Below, piece after piece: positions 37,952 through 46,598 of a stretch of 64,000 bases of DNA. Position 1 is the stretch's first letter; each line of letters starts with the position of its first letter. The translations under genes and the position numbers were made by a program. The notes under the pieces are model-generated. The model did no database searches and was not told the origin of the DNA. It worked only from the letters and a program-made list of their open reading frames with translations. The stretch comes from JAPSGM01 sp963777045 (GTDB taxonomy: Bacteria; Chloroflexota; Limnocylindria; QHBO01). The DNA lies in the NCBI GenBank assembly GCA_963777045.1, contig CAVZPD010000013.1:111905-175904 (forward strand), in the 5' to 3' direction.

Positions 37952-38968
37952 GTGAGCAGCGAAATGGCATCGCCCTGGACGTTCCCGGATTGGCCGCAAC
38001 GGATCGACGCGTGGATCGATGACCGGCTGGCCGGTCTGCGTATCCAGCGTCTCGGTCCCACCGAACATGCGCGCGTGCGGCCGTGGTCGAGCGTGCTGCT
38101 GGTTCCCACTTCTGCCGGGCTGCTGCGGCTGAAGACGACGGCGCCGTTGATGGCGAACGATGCGGGCATCACCACCCTGCTGTCCGCGCTGGCGCCCGAT
38201 GCAGTCCTCCAACCGCTGGCCGTGGACGTCTCCGCCCGGTTGATGCTGCTGCCTGACGGCGGACCCCTCCTCCGCGATCGCATGGAAGCGACGCCGGACC
38301 TGGCGCACTGGGAGCAGATCCTCCCCCGCATGGCCGCGCTGCAGCTCACGGCCGCTCCGCACGCCGCCGAGCTGCTTGCGGCGGGGGCCCTCGACCGTCG
38401 GCTGAGTCAGCTGCCTGTTGCCTTCGCCGGTCTGCTCGACCGCCTGGACGAGCTGCCCGATGCCGGCGACGAACGGCTCCGGCCCGACGAGCGCGAGCTC
38501 CTGTCGCGGGCGGTGTCGCCGTTCGCCGATGCCTGCCGTGAGCTGGCGGCTTACGGGATCCCCGACACCATCCAGCACGACGACTTCCACGACGGCAACA
38601 TCCTCCTCGCAGCGCGGGGGTCCTCCTTCGGGTACCGCTTCGTGGACTGGGGCGACGCCTGCGTCGGAGCTCCCTTCGCCGTCCTGCTGATCGCGCTGCG
38701 TGGCATCGAGGATCGCTTCGGACTCACCAGCGCCAGTCGGGAGCTGCGGCGGCTGGAGGACGCGTACCTGGAGCCATGGAGCGAGCTTGCGCCGCTGGGT
38801 GAGCTGCGGAGCGCGGCGAGGTTGGCGCGGCGCGTCGGTACCTTGCCTCGCGTGCTCGCCTGGGAGGCGGCGCTGCGCGGTGCTGGCGACGCCGAGCGCA
38901 GGCAGTGGGCGGACGCTCCGCCGGCCTGGTTGCGGGAGATCGCCGCGGACTGGGCAGCAGGCAGCTAG
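37952..38968 (+). CDS. Aminoglycoside phosphotransferase-fold protein
   Basis: 338 residues from GTG 37952 (ATG 37934 and ATG 37964 are alternatives). APH/choline-kinase family: IQHDDFHDGNILL is the catalytic loop with the Brenner Asp and Asn, and FVDWGDACVG the metal-binding DxD-like segment. The N-terminal lobe has LLRLKTTAP for the ATP-binding Lys. The substrate is unknown and resistance should not be assumed. Its stop overlaps that of the VanW-like gene by 4 bp (convergent). Confidence 0.8.
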   Translation: MSSEMASPWTFPDWPQRIDAWIDDRLAGLRIQRLGPTEHARVRPWSSVLLVPTSAGLLRLKTTAPLMANDAGITTLLSALAPDAVLQPLAVDVSARLMLLPDGGPLLRDRMEATPDLAHWEQILPRMAALQLTAAPHAAELLAAGALDRRLSQLPVAFAGLLDRLDELPDAGDERLRPDERELLSRAVSPFADACRELAAYGIPDTIQHDDFHDGNILLAARGSSFGYRFVDWGDACVGAPFAVLLIALRGIEDRFGLTSASRELRRLEDAYLEPWSELAPLGELRSAARLARRVGTLPRVLAWEAALRGAGDAERRQWADAPPAWLREIAADWAAGS

Positions 38969-40866
38969 GCAGGAGAAGGCGAGGGCGTGGGCGAAGGCGT
39001 CGCGGGCGCCGAAGGCTCCGGCGTCGCGGCCGGCGCGGGGCCAACCTCGGTGATGCCGTTGACCGTGCGGTAGTGGCTCGTCCAGGTGTTCGCGTGCAGG
39101 ACGTTGCCATTGGCATCGAGCACCGTCCGCGTCACCACAGCGTCAAACCCGTTGTGCATGTACTCGACGCGCTTCCTGGCCCCTGCCTTCAGGGAGGTGT
39201 TGACGACGGTCGTCTCCTTCGCCTGCCGGTGATTCGAGGTCACCGGGCTCGAGAGCCTCACCGTACGTCCGTCGGGTATGCCCCAGACGTCAAAGCGCAC
39301 GAAGCCGCTGCCGGTGTACGAGCGGATCACCACGGGGTGGCCGGTGTCGTTGTGGAAGGTCATGTCGGTCGTCCACGTATCGGTCTTGAGGACGGTCGCG
39401 TCCAGGCCGACCGGGTAGCGCTCGATGTAGTAGGAATGGTTGGTTCGGTCGCCGATCTCCAGGCCGGCGCGCATGGCGGCATTGAAGAGCGTCGTCGAGG
39501 TGGAGCAGATGCCGCCCGCCAGAGCGCCGTTGGCCACGCTTCGCCCGCCGATGATGGCACCGCCGTAGCCGTAGCCATGCTCCAGCGTGACTGGGCCGAT
39601 ACCGTCCCAGAAGCTGAACCACTCGCCCGGCGCGATCATGAAGCCGTCCAGGTCCTGCGCCGGAATGGTGATGTTCTTCCCCCAGTAGTTCCCGTCACCC
39701 GGCACGAAGTAGGTTGTCCAGGTCCCCCCTGGCAGCCGGACCATCCGGTCTGCGGCAGCGATCGCCGCCTCGGTGCTGAGGGCCGGCGCGGTCACGGCAA
39801 CTGCCAGCGCAGTCGCGCGCCGGACGGAGTGATGCGCACGCGCCTTCAGGCTGTCGACCACCGCCGCCACGCTGCCGGCCACATCCAGCTCCACGCCCTC
39901 GACGCCGGGCACGACACCGGTGACGCCGGAGGCACCCCACTCGAACGCGGCGTTCTTCGGATCCTGAGCCACCTCGTCCGCCAGCGGCTCGATCAGTGCC
40001 ACAAGGCCGTCACGGTCGAGCACCGGGAGATACGCACCATCCACGCCGATCTCGAAGGAGACCAGCGCCGCCAGGTCTGCCTGAGACAGCTCGTACGCAT
40101 TGCCGCCGGCCCGCAGCGAGAGCGGCTCGGCGACCATGCGCTCGGCCTGTGCGGCGGCACGCTCGGCCGCCACGGTCGTGATCTGCGGGGCGATGGGCAG
40201 GGTCTGGACGGAGACCTCAACGTTCGCAGTCTCCGTCTTCGCCACCGCGGAGAGCAACGCGGCACGCAGGGCGTCTTCGTCCAGCTGCGCGCCGTCCACG
40301 CCGGGCGCCACCGTGAAGCCGCTTCCCGCAGAGTACGTGGCGGAGGCGTTCGTGGGGGCGCGAGTGAACTCGGCGGCGAGAGCTGCCACGGCCCTGTCGA
40401 GCGCGGTGGGGTCGTCGCTGGCGGCGACCGGGGCTATCGACGAAGCGTGGGTCAGCGTCCGGAGGCGTCCCACGACGTCCGCGACCGGGTCGCCGCTGCG
40501 TCCGACGGCGAAGGCGGCGTCGAGCATCTGGTCCAGGCGGTAGCCGCGTCCCAGGTCGGCGAACGGCACGGCGCTCGCGTTCCCGTCCACGACAAGCGTC
40601 AGCTCGCCGGTACTCATGGATGGGAGGTCATCTCGAAGGCGCGCTTCGGCGGCGGACCGGTCGAGGCCGGAAACCTTCACGCCCGCCACGCTGACGCCCG
40701 GCATGACACGGCCCGCGGAGAGCACGCCGATGCCGATCGAGGTCGCCAGCAGCAGCGAGATCCCCGCAGCCAGCGTGGCGAAGAATCCGATCAGGAAGGC
40801 GCGCCTCCCCGGACCCGGCTGCATGAAGCTGCCGGTGCGGGTGAGGGCTGTGGTGATGGTGGTCAT
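38965..40866 (-). CDS. VanW/YoaR-like cell-wall protein
   Basis: 633 residues. One N-terminal membrane helix (AFLIGFFATLAAGISLLLAT), then two PG_binding_4-like repeats (VAGVKVSGLDRSAAEARL; GSGFTVAPGVDGAQLDEDAL), then a VanW domain with GGICSTSTTLFNAAMRAGLE and RTNHSYYIERYPVGLDATV, a G5-like end and a Pro/Thr/Ser-rich tail (TPEPSAPATPSPTPSPSP). Anchored outside the membrane. VanW occurs in some vancomycin clusters, but this type is widespread and its reaction unknown. Confidence 0.9.
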   Translation of the reverse strand: MTTITTALTRTGSFMQPGPGRRAFLIGFFATLAAGISLLLATSIGIGVLSAGRVMPGVSVAGVKVSGLDRSAAEARLRDDLPSMSTGELTLVVDGNASAVPFADLGRGYRLDQMLDAAFAVGRSGDPVADVVGRLRTLTHASSIAPVAASDDPTALDRAVAALAAEFTRAPTNASATYSAGSGFTVAPGVDGAQLDEDALRAALLSAVAKTETANVEVSVQTLPIAPQITTVAAERAAAQAERMVAEPLSLRAGGNAYELSQADLAALVSFEIGVDGAYLPVLDRDGLVALIEPLADEVAQDPKNAAFEWGASGVTGVVPGVEGVELDVAGSVAAVVDSLKARAHHSVRRATALAVAVTAPALSTEAAIAAADRMVRLPGGTWTTYFVPGDGNYWGKNITIPAQDLDGFMIAPGEWFSFWDGIGPVTLEHGYGYGGAIIGGRSVANGALAGGICSTSTTLFNAAMRAGLEIGDRTNHSYYIERYPVGLDATVLKTDTWTTDMTFHNDTGHPVVIRSYTGSGFVRFDVWGIPDGRTVRLSSPVTSNHRQAKETTVVNTSLKAGARKRVEYMHNGFDAVVTRTVLDANGNVLHANTWTSHYRTVNGITEVGPAPAATPEPSAPATPSPTPSPSPA

Positions 40867-40876
40867 CGGCGAGTGG

Positions 40877-40882
40877 ACTCTA
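40877..40882 (-). promoter_or_regulatory. Candidate leaderless -10 box of the VanW-like gene
   Basis: TAGAGT on the minus strand with ten bases to the ATG at 40866 and no ribosome site. Between here and the rpsT promoter (40883-41077) I see no gene or strong structure. Confidence 0.4.
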
Positions 40883-41077
40883 TCGGGCGAGCCCTGTGGT
40901 CAGGCTCCGGTGCGTCATGCTCGGCTGCGCTCCTCCCCATTGACGCCTGCGGCCGGCGCCGTGTTGCAGCTGGCAGCGAGCAGATTCGGCCAGCGTGCGC
41001 GAATTGTCGTTTCTCAGCGCGATCCTGTCGAGTGGCACCTTCGGCTCCGACGGTCGTACCAGGCTCCTGGGGCCGGC

Positions 41078-41107
41078 TTGGCCGCAGTGAAGGCCCAATG
41101 CTATACT
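41078..41107 (+). promoter_or_regulatory. Promoter of rpsT
   Basis: TTGGCC at 41078-41083, 18 bases, TATACT at 41102-41107. Transcription should begin near 41114, giving a leader of about 65 nt. Confidence 0.65.
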
Positions 41108-41119
41108 CCGCCTCGGCGC

Positions 41120-41145
41120 GCGCCGGAATGCCGGCGCTTCTTTTT
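41120..41145 (+). terminator. Intrinsic-terminator-like hairpin inside the rpsT leader
   Basis: A perfect seven-pair stem GCGCCGG / CCGGCGC (41120-41126, 41131-41137) with loop AATG, followed at once by TTCTTTTT. No plus-strand gene ends just upstream, so it cannot serve a preceding gene. It lies between the promoter and the bS20 start and is best read as an attenuator. This is the only stem with a T run I found in the window. Confidence 0.7.
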
Positions 41146-41178
41146 CGTGCTCAACACATCCAGTCTCGAGGAGTATTC

Positions 41179-41715
41179 GTGGCAAGAAAGGCTCGTACCT
41201 GGAAAGGGGCGCGCACCCCTCAGGCCCTGAAGCGCGTCCGCCAGGAACAGCGACGCAGCGCGGTCAACCAACGGACCCGCAGCCAGGCGAAGACGCTGGT
41301 GCAGCGCGCCGGCAACATCGCGCTCGGCCGGGCGGAGGGCGACGGGCCGGAGGCCATCGGCGCCGCCATCAGCGCACTCGACAAGGCGGCCGAGAAGGGC
41401 ATCATCCACCCGAACAACGCCGCGCGTCGCAAGAGCCGCCTCATGGCCAAGGCGAACGCCGCCCACCTCCTGGATGGTGAGCAGGCCGCACAGGCCGAGG
41501 CAGCGCCGCGCAAGAAGACGGCGGCCACCAAGACCGCGCAGCGCAAGAAGGTGCAGGCCGCCAAGGCCTCGAAGGCCGCGGCCGCGCGCGCCGGCGATCG
41601 GCCCCGCACGGCGGCCGGCAAGGCCAAGGTGGCCGTGACCCGCGCAACCCGTGAGTCGGCGGCTGCCCGTCGACGCCGCAAGTCCAGCGACGAGGACGGA
41701 TCAGCCGAGAGCTGA
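41179..41715 (+). CDS. rpsT: 30S ribosomal protein bS20 with long basic C-terminal tail
   Basis: 178 residues from GTG 41179, with GAGGAG six bases upstream; bS20 is usually about 90. The first 90 residues are standard (ARKARTWKGARTPQALKRVR, AISALDKAAEKGIIHPNNAARRKSRL cited in part). The rest is a Lys/Ala/Arg-rich, low-complexity tail (RKKTAATKTAQRKKVQAAKA) ending in an acidic SDEDGSAES. The tail resembles histone H1-like sequence. Its end overlaps that of eno by 15 bp, convergently. Confidence 0.93.
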   Translation: MARKARTWKGARTPQALKRVRQEQRRSAVNQRTRSQAKTLVQRAGNIALGRAEGDGPEAIGAAISALDKAAEKGIIHPNNAARRKSRLMAKANAAHLLDGEQAAQAEAAPRKKTAATKTAQRKKVQAAKASKAAAARAGDRPRTAAGKAKVAVTRATRESAAARRRRKSSDEDGSAES

Positions 41716-42993
41716 CCCGGCGAAGGCGCCGGCTCCGCGGTACTCCGCGGCGTCGGCGAGCTCCTCCTCGATCCGCAGCAGGCGGTTGTACTTCGCGATC
41801 CGCTCCGAACGGCTGATAGAGCCGGTCTTGATCTGGCCGGTGTTCAGCGCGACCGCGAGATCGGCGATGGTGGTGTCCTCCGTCTCGCCAGAGCGGTGGC
41901 TGATCACCGCCGTCCATCCCGCTCGCTGGGCCATCTCGACCGCCTGGATCGTCTCCGTCAAGGTCCCGATCTGGTTCAGCTTGATGAGGATGCTGTTGGC
42001 AGCCCTCGTCTCGATCCCGCGCCTCAGCCGCTCGGTGTTGGTGACGAGCAGGTCGTCGCCAACCAGCTGGCACCGCTCCCCGAGACGCGCGGTCTGGGCC
42101 TCCCAGCCCTCCCAGTCATCCTCGGCGAAGCCATCCTCCAGGCTGATGATCGGATACCGATCGACCCAATCCGCCCAGAAGTCCACGAGCTCCGCGGACG
42201 TCAGGCTGCGCCCCTCGCGCGCGAGGTTGTACGTGCCGTCCGCGTAGAGCTCGGTGGTGGCGGGGTCGAGCGCGATCGCGATCTGCTCGCCGGGCACGAA
42301 GCCTGCGCGCTCGATGGCCTCCACCACCGTGGCGATGGCCGCCTCGTTCGACTCCAGGCTGGGCGCGTATCCGCCCTCGTCGCCCACGGTCGTCGCGAAC
42401 CCGCGCTCCTGGAGCAGCTTGCCGAGCGCGTGGAACGTCTGGGCAGCCCAGCGCAGGCCCTCGCGGAAGCTGGGGGCGCCGACCGGCGTGATCATGAACT
42501 CCTGGAAGTCGGTGCTGTCGATCGCATGCTTGCCGCCGTTGAGGATGTTGACCTGCGGGACGGGCAACACGCGCGCGCCGGTCCCGCCGAGGTAGCGGTA
42601 GAGGGGCAGGCCCACCGCATCGGCCGCCGCGTGGGCCGCCGCCAGCGAGACGCCCAGCAGCGCATTCGCGCCGAGCTTGGCCTTGTTCGCGGATCCATCC
42701 AGCTCGATCAGCAGGCGATCGAGGCTGACCTGGTCCACTGCGTCGCTGCCGATCACCTCGGGCCGGATGGTCTCGTTGACGTTGCGGACGGCGCCGAGCA
42801 CCCCCTTGCCACCGTAGCGTCCGGCATCGCCGTCCCGCAGCTCGACCGCCTCGTGCGCCCCGGTCGACGCGCCCGACGGCACGATCGCGCTGCCGACGGC
42901 ACCACCGTCGAGGAAGACCTCGACCTCCACGGTGGGATTCCCGCGGGAGTCGAGCACCTCGCGAGCGATCACATCCTCGATGACGGTACTCAC
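41701..42993 (-). CDS. eno: Enolase
   Basis: 430 residues. It converts 2-phosphoglycerate to phosphoenolpyruvate. Motifs: ARQVLDSRGNPT-like AREVLDSRGNPTVEVEV, SGASTGAHEA, GDEGGYAPSLESNE, SLEDGFAEDDWEGW (metal), LIKLNQIGTLTETI (catalytic Lys) and ISHRSGETEDTTIADL. Last gene of the glk-gap-pgk-eno operon; its start overlaps the pgk stop by 4 bp. Confidence 0.98.
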   Translation of the reverse strand: MSTVIEDVIAREVLDSRGNPTVEVEVFLDGGAVGSAIVPSGASTGAHEAVELRDGDAGRYGGKGVLGAVRNVNETIRPEVIGSDAVDQVSLDRLLIELDGSANKAKLGANALLGVSLAAAHAAADAVGLPLYRYLGGTGARVLPVPQVNILNGGKHAIDSTDFQEFMITPVGAPSFREGLRWAAQTFHALGKLLQERGFATTVGDEGGYAPSLESNEAAIATVVEAIERAGFVPGEQIAIALDPATTELYADGTYNLAREGRSLTSAELVDFWADWVDRYPIISLEDGFAEDDWEGWEAQTARLGERCQLVGDDLLVTNTERLRRGIETRAANSILIKLNQIGTLTETIQAVEMAQRAGWTAVISHRSGETEDTTIADLAVALNTGQIKTGSISRSERIAKYNRLLRIEEELADAAEYRGAGAFAGSALG

Positions 42994-44201
42994 TTCGTTT
43001 CCTCCGAATCGTCGGCATCCAGCAGCGCTGCCACGCCAGGCAGCGTCTTGCCCTCCACGAACTCCAGCGAGGCACCGCCACCGGTGCTGACATGGCTCAT
43101 CTGTTCGACCAGGCCCAGCTGCTCCACGGCGGCCACGGAGTCGCCGCCGCCGACGAGGGTCACCACGCCCTCGGCCGTGCGTCCGGCCACGTAGCGCGCC
43201 ATCGCGTTCGTCCCCTCCGCGAACGGGGCAATCTCGAAGATGCCCATTGGGCCGTTCCAGAAGATCGTCTTGGCCTTGTCCAGGTGCTGGGTGTAGGCGG
43301 CAATCGTGTCCGGGCCGATGTCGACGACGCTCCAGTCCTTGGGTACCTCGCCCACGGGCACCACGGTCCGCTGCGAGCGAGGGTGCACCTGGGCGGCGAT
43401 CATCGCGTCGGTGGGAAGCATGAAGCGGACGCGCTTGCGGCGTGCCTCTTCCATGATCCGCGTGGCGTTGTCCAGCTGCTCGGTCTCGACCAGGCTCTTG
43501 CCGAGGGCCAACCCCTTGGCAGCCAGGAAGGTGTTGGCCATGCCGCCACCGACCAGGACCGCCTGGCAGCGGGAGAGGAGCGACTCCAGCACCTCGAGCT
43601 TCCCTGAGACCTTCGCTCCCCCGATGACGGTATGGAACGGCTTGGCCGGCTTCTCCATCAGCCTGGAGAGGGCGGACACCTCGCGCTCCATCAGCAACCC
43701 GGCGACGGCGGGCAGGTGGTGCGTGATGCCCTCCGTCGAGGCGTGGGCGCGGTGCGCCGAGCCGAAGGCGTCGTTCACGTAGACGTCGGCCATGTCGGCC
43801 AGCGCCTTCGCGAACTCTGGATCATTTGCCTCCTCCTCGGCGTGGAAACGCAGGTTCTCGAGCAGCAGCATGTCCCCCGGCCGCAGCTTCCCGAGCGCCG
43901 TCATCACGCCGGGCCCCAACGCGTCACCGGTCATCCGCACCGGACGTCCCAGCAGCTGGCTGAGCCGATCGGCGACCGGCTTCAGGCGCAGCGCGTCGTT
44001 GACCTTGCCCTTCGGCCGGCCGAGATGGCTGGCCAGGATGACGCTGGCCCCGTGCTCGAGCAGGTAGACCAGCGTCGGCAGGCTGGCCCGGATACGGGTG
44101 TCATCGGTGATCTTGCCGTCGTCGAGCGGGACGTTCAGGTCGGCGCGCAGGAACACGCGCTTCCCGGCGACATCGATGTCGCGAACCGTCTTCTTGTTCA
44201 T
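42990..44201 (-). CDS. pgk: Phosphoglycerate kinase
   Basis: 403 residues. FLRADLNVPLDDGKITDDTRI is the family signature, cited in part; SHLGRPKG, LLENLRFHAEEE, GGAKVSGKLEVLESL, GPMGIFE and the final GGGDSVAAVEQLG with STGGGASLEFVEGKTLPGV (cited in part) all follow. It makes ATP from 1,3-bisphosphoglycerate. 18 bp after gap. Confidence 0.98.
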   Translation of the reverse strand: MNKKTVRDIDVAGKRVFLRADLNVPLDDGKITDDTRIRASLPTLVYLLEHGASVILASHLGRPKGKVNDALRLKPVADRLSQLLGRPVRMTGDALGPGVMTALGKLRPGDMLLLENLRFHAEEEANDPEFAKALADMADVYVNDAFGSAHRAHASTEGITHHLPAVAGLLMEREVSALSRLMEKPAKPFHTVIGGAKVSGKLEVLESLLSRCQAVLVGGGMANTFLAAKGLALGKSLVETEQLDNATRIMEEARRKRVRFMLPTDAMIAAQVHPRSQRTVVPVGEVPKDWSVVDIGPDTIAAYTQHLDKAKTIFWNGPMGIFEIAPFAEGTNAMARYVAGRTAEGVVTLVGGGDSVAAVEQLGLVEQMSHVSTGGGASLEFVEGKTLPGVAALLDADDSEETK

Positions 44202-44219
44202 GGCTGGCGCCTCCTGTGG

Positions 44220-45224
44220 CTAGAGGCGGTCGGCCATGTACTTCGCCAGGTCGGCGACGCGACAGCTATAGCCCCATTCGTTGTCGTACCAGGCGATCAC
44301 CTTGAGCAGGTTGTCGCCAGTGACCATGGTCGATGCCGCGTCAACGATGCTCGACCGCTCGTCGCCCTTGAAGTCCATCGAGACGAGCTTCTCTTCGGTG
44401 TAGCCGAGCAGGCCCTGCATCGGCCCGTCCGCGGCAGCGCGCAGCGCGTCGTTGACGCTCTCGGCGGTCACTGGCTTCTCGGTGACGGCCACGAAGTCGA
44501 TGACGCTCACCGTGGGGGTCGGCACTCGGAGCGAGAAGCCGTCGAACTTCCCCTTCAGCTCGGGGATCACCAGGGCCAGGGCCTTGGCGGCGCCGGTACT
44601 GGTGGGGATGATGTTCTGGCCGGCGCTCCGAGCGCGACGCAGGTCCTTGTGGAAGACATCGAGCACGTTCTGGTCGTTGGTGTAGCTGTGGACCGTCGTC
44701 ATCAGCCCGTGCTGGATGCCGAAGCTGTCGAAGACGACCTTGGCCGGGAGCGCCAGGCCGTTCGTGGTGCACGACGCGTTGCTGACGATATCGTGCTGCT
44801 CCGGGTCGTACCTGTCCTGGTTGACGCCCAGGACGAGCGTCACGTCCTCGTTCTTGGCCGGCGCCGAGATGATCACCTTGCGGGCACCGCCGTCGATGTG
44901 GGCGCGCGCCTTCGTCGCATCGGTGAAGATGCCGGTCGATTCGATGACGATCTCGACGCCGAGGTCCTTCCACGGCAGCGCTGCCGGATCCTTCTCCGAG
45001 TAGGCCTTGACCTCGTGGCCGTCGACCGTGATCGACGACTCGCCGGCCGACACGTCGCCGTCGAACCTGCCGTAGGTCGAGTCGTACTTGAACAGGTGCG
45101 CACTGGTGGCGACCGGCTGAAGATCGTTGATGGCCACGACCTCGAGCTCCGGGTGGCGCTCGAGGATCGCCTTCAGGCTTTGACGGCCGATGCGGCCGAA
45201 TCCGTTGATACCGATGCGAGTCAC
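44220..45224 (-). CDS. gap: Glyceraldehyde-3-phosphate dehydrogenase, type I
   Basis: 334 residues. NAD-binding start IGINGFGRIGRQSLKAIL, with NDLQPVATSAHLFKYDSTYG; catalytic Cys in SNASCTTNGLAL and His in TVHSYTNDQ; the end has WYDNEWGYSCRVADL. Adenine-site residues look NAD-type. ATG overlaps the glucokinase stop by 4 bp. Confidence 0.98.
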   Translation of the reverse strand: MTRIGINGFGRIGRQSLKAILERHPELEVVAINDLQPVATSAHLFKYDSTYGRFDGDVSAGESSITVDGHEVKAYSEKDPAALPWKDLGVEIVIESTGIFTDATKARAHIDGGARKVIISAPAKNEDVTLVLGVNQDRYDPEQHDIVSNASCTTNGLALPAKVVFDSFGIQHGLMTTVHSYTNDQNVLDVFHKDLRRARSAGQNIIPTSTGAAKALALVIPELKGKFDGFSLRVPTPTVSVIDFVAVTEKPVTAESVNDALRAAADGPMQGLLGYTEEKLVSMDFKGDERSSIVDAASTMVTGDNLLKVIAWYDNEWGYSCRVADLAKYMADRL

Positions 45225-46258
45225 GCTGGGCTCCTCATCTCTGCAGGTGGCGGAAGTAGACGATTCCGCGCGTACGCGGGATCGTGGAGACGTTCATTGA
45301 CGATCGGTAGCGAGCCGATCAGGGAGACATCGTCGCCGTGCTCTGCCATGGCGACCCGCACGCGACGTGCCGGTGTCGGGAACGAGCGACGGTCGATCTC
45401 GTCGCGCACGACGCCCAGGAGCTCAGGCCGATGCACCGCAATGCTGCCGCCGAGCACGATGACCTCCGGGTTGAGCAGGTTGACGAGGCCCGAGCACATG
45501 GCGCCGATGGCCGTCCAGGCGCGCGCGAGAATCGCCACGGACGCTGGATCGCCGCGGTCGGCGGCGCGTGCCACGGTGGCCGCATCCACGTCGTCGGGCG
45601 TGAGCGCCAGCGAGGCGAGGATCGGCGATCCCTCGCGTGCCAGGAGGGCGCGACCCTCGCGGGCGATGGCAGTGCCCGAGCCGATCCCTTCGACATGCCC
45701 GGGCGAGCCGTCGCCGCACAGCGGCCCGTCGAGCTCCACGGTGAGATGCCCGACTTCGCCGGCGGTCCCGTCGAGGCCGATCAGCGGGCGCCCGTCGATC
45801 ACGATGCCGCCGCCGACGCCGGTCGACACCGTGACGTAGATCACGTTCCGGGTTCCGCGTGCGGCACCGTAGCGCCACTCGGCCATGACCGCCACGTTGG
45901 TATCGCGCTCGAGGTAGGCGGGCAGCGCAAGGTGTTGCTCCAGCTCATCGGCCAGGGGCACGTCGCGCCAGCCGGCCAGGTTCGGCGGTGCGATCACCAC
46001 GCCGCGCCACGGATCGAGGGGTCCGGGAGACGAGATGCCGGCCCCGACTGGATCAGGAAGGCGAAGCCGTCGCGCTTCATCGCGCGTCGCGGCTGCCAGG
46101 CGGTTCACCCGCTCCACGACCGCATCGACACCGTCTTCATCACGCGTACCGGCGGCCCGTCGACAGACGACCGAGAGGTCCGGACTCACGTAGGCGGCGC
46201 GGATCTGGGTGCCGCCGAGGTCGATCGCCAGGATCGGATGGTCGGCTGCCTCATCCAC
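45221..46258 (-). CDS. ROK-family glucokinase with a degenerate zinc motif
   Basis: 345 residues from GTG 46258. ILAIDLGGTQIRAAYV binds ATP, and the sugar-binding ERDTNVAVMAEWRYGA and VTVSTGVGGGIVIDG are intact. The ROK zinc motif normally has HxxxxxxxxxCxCGxxGCxE; here GHLTVE is followed by CGDGSPGHVEGIGSG, so two of the three Cys are lost. First gene of the glycolytic operon, which fits glucokinase. An upstream start at 46285 would include the -10 box, so I prefer the GTG. Confidence 0.9.
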   Translation of the reverse strand: MDEAADHPILAIDLGGTQIRAAYVSPDLSVVCRRAAGTRDEDGVDAVVERVNRLAAATRDEARRLRLPDPVGAGISSPGPLDPWRGVVIAPPNLAGWRDVPLADELEQHLALPAYLERDTNVAVMAEWRYGAARGTRNVIYVTVSTGVGGGIVIDGRPLIGLDGTAGEVGHLTVELDGPLCGDGSPGHVEGIGSGTAIAREGRALLAREGSPILASLALTPDDVDAATVARAADRGDPASVAILARAWTAIGAMCSGLVNLLNPEVIVLGGSIAVHRPELLGVVRDEIDRRSFPTPARRVRVAMAEHGDDVSLIGSLPIVNERLHDPAYARNRLLPPPAEMRSPA

Positions 46259-46267
46259 GAGGGTTCC

Positions 46268-46273
46268 ATTGTA
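46268..46273 (-). promoter_or_regulatory. Candidate leaderless -10 box of the glycolytic operon
   Basis: TACAAT on the minus strand, nine bases from the GTG of the glucokinase. No Shine-Dalgarno in between and no clear -35. Confidence 0.45.
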
Positions 46274-46312
46274 GCCGCCGGGCACGGGAATGGCCGCCCG
46301 GTCCGGTCACCG

Positions 46313-46324
46313 GGAGACGTCTCC
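46313..46324. promoter_or_regulatory. 12-bp perfect palindrome upstream of the glycolytic operon
   Basis: GGAGACGTCTCC, centred 45 bp upstream of the TACAAT box, in the region between the glucokinase gene and the DUF5679 gene. An operator for control of glycolysis is possible; position is the only support. Confidence 0.35.
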
Positions 46325-46412
46325 GCGGTACCGATCCGGACGGCCGTTGAAGCGTGGAGTGACCACCGCCGGGTTTCCCGGCGCCGTGGTCGAGCCGCTC
46401 AGTTGCTGAGCG

Positions 46413-46556
46413 TCAGCCGCCGATCTTGAACATCTTGGTCCCGCACACCGGGCACGTTCCCTGCGTGGCGGGCTTTCCGTTCTTCATCGTGATCTTCTGC
46501 TCGTTCGACATGTCGCGCTTTGCCTTGCACTTCACGCAGTAGGCATTGGTCGCCAT
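46413..46556 (-). CDS. DUF5679-like zinc-ribbon micro-protein
   Basis: 47 residues. MATNAYCVKCKAKRDM gives the first CxxC, a charged middle (EQKITMKNGKPATQG) and CPVCGTKMFKIGG the second. AAGGAGG stands nine bases before the ATG. Such stand-alone ribbons are common in Chloroflexota and often lie near topoisomerase or nucleotide genes; function unknown. Confidence 0.85.
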   Translation of the reverse strand: MATNAYCVKCKAKRDMSNEQKITMKNGKPATQGTCPVCGTKMFKIGG

Positions 46557-46575
46557 CGGTTGGTAGCCTCCTTCT

Positions 46576-46591
46576 CCGGCGCGTGCGCCGG
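46576..46591. repeat. Perfect hairpin between the phosphorylase and the DUF5679 gene
   Basis: CCGGCGC GT GCGCCGG, eight bases past the phosphorylase stop and immediately before the ribosome site of the DUF5679 gene. No T run on either strand. In a joint transcript it would lie just upstream of AAGGAGG and could protect or partly end the message. Confidence 0.5.
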
Positions 46592-46598
46592 TTTGCGG

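Noticed and set aside
37916..38590. N-terminal extension of LepA by more than 200 residues
   Set aside because: It is antisense to the aminoglycoside-phosphotransferase-fold gene and precedes the normal LepA start.
37952..38968. Antibiotic resistance gene
   Set aside because: The fold is that of aminoglycoside phosphotransferases, but most members of this superfamily in environmental genomes are not resistance enzymes, and nothing here points to a drug substrate.
38905..41178. Long plus-strand frame running into rpsT as one 936-residue protein
   Set aside because: The first 758 codons are antisense to the VanW-like gene and cross the rpsT promoter and hairpin; only the part from GTG 41179 is homologous to a known protein.
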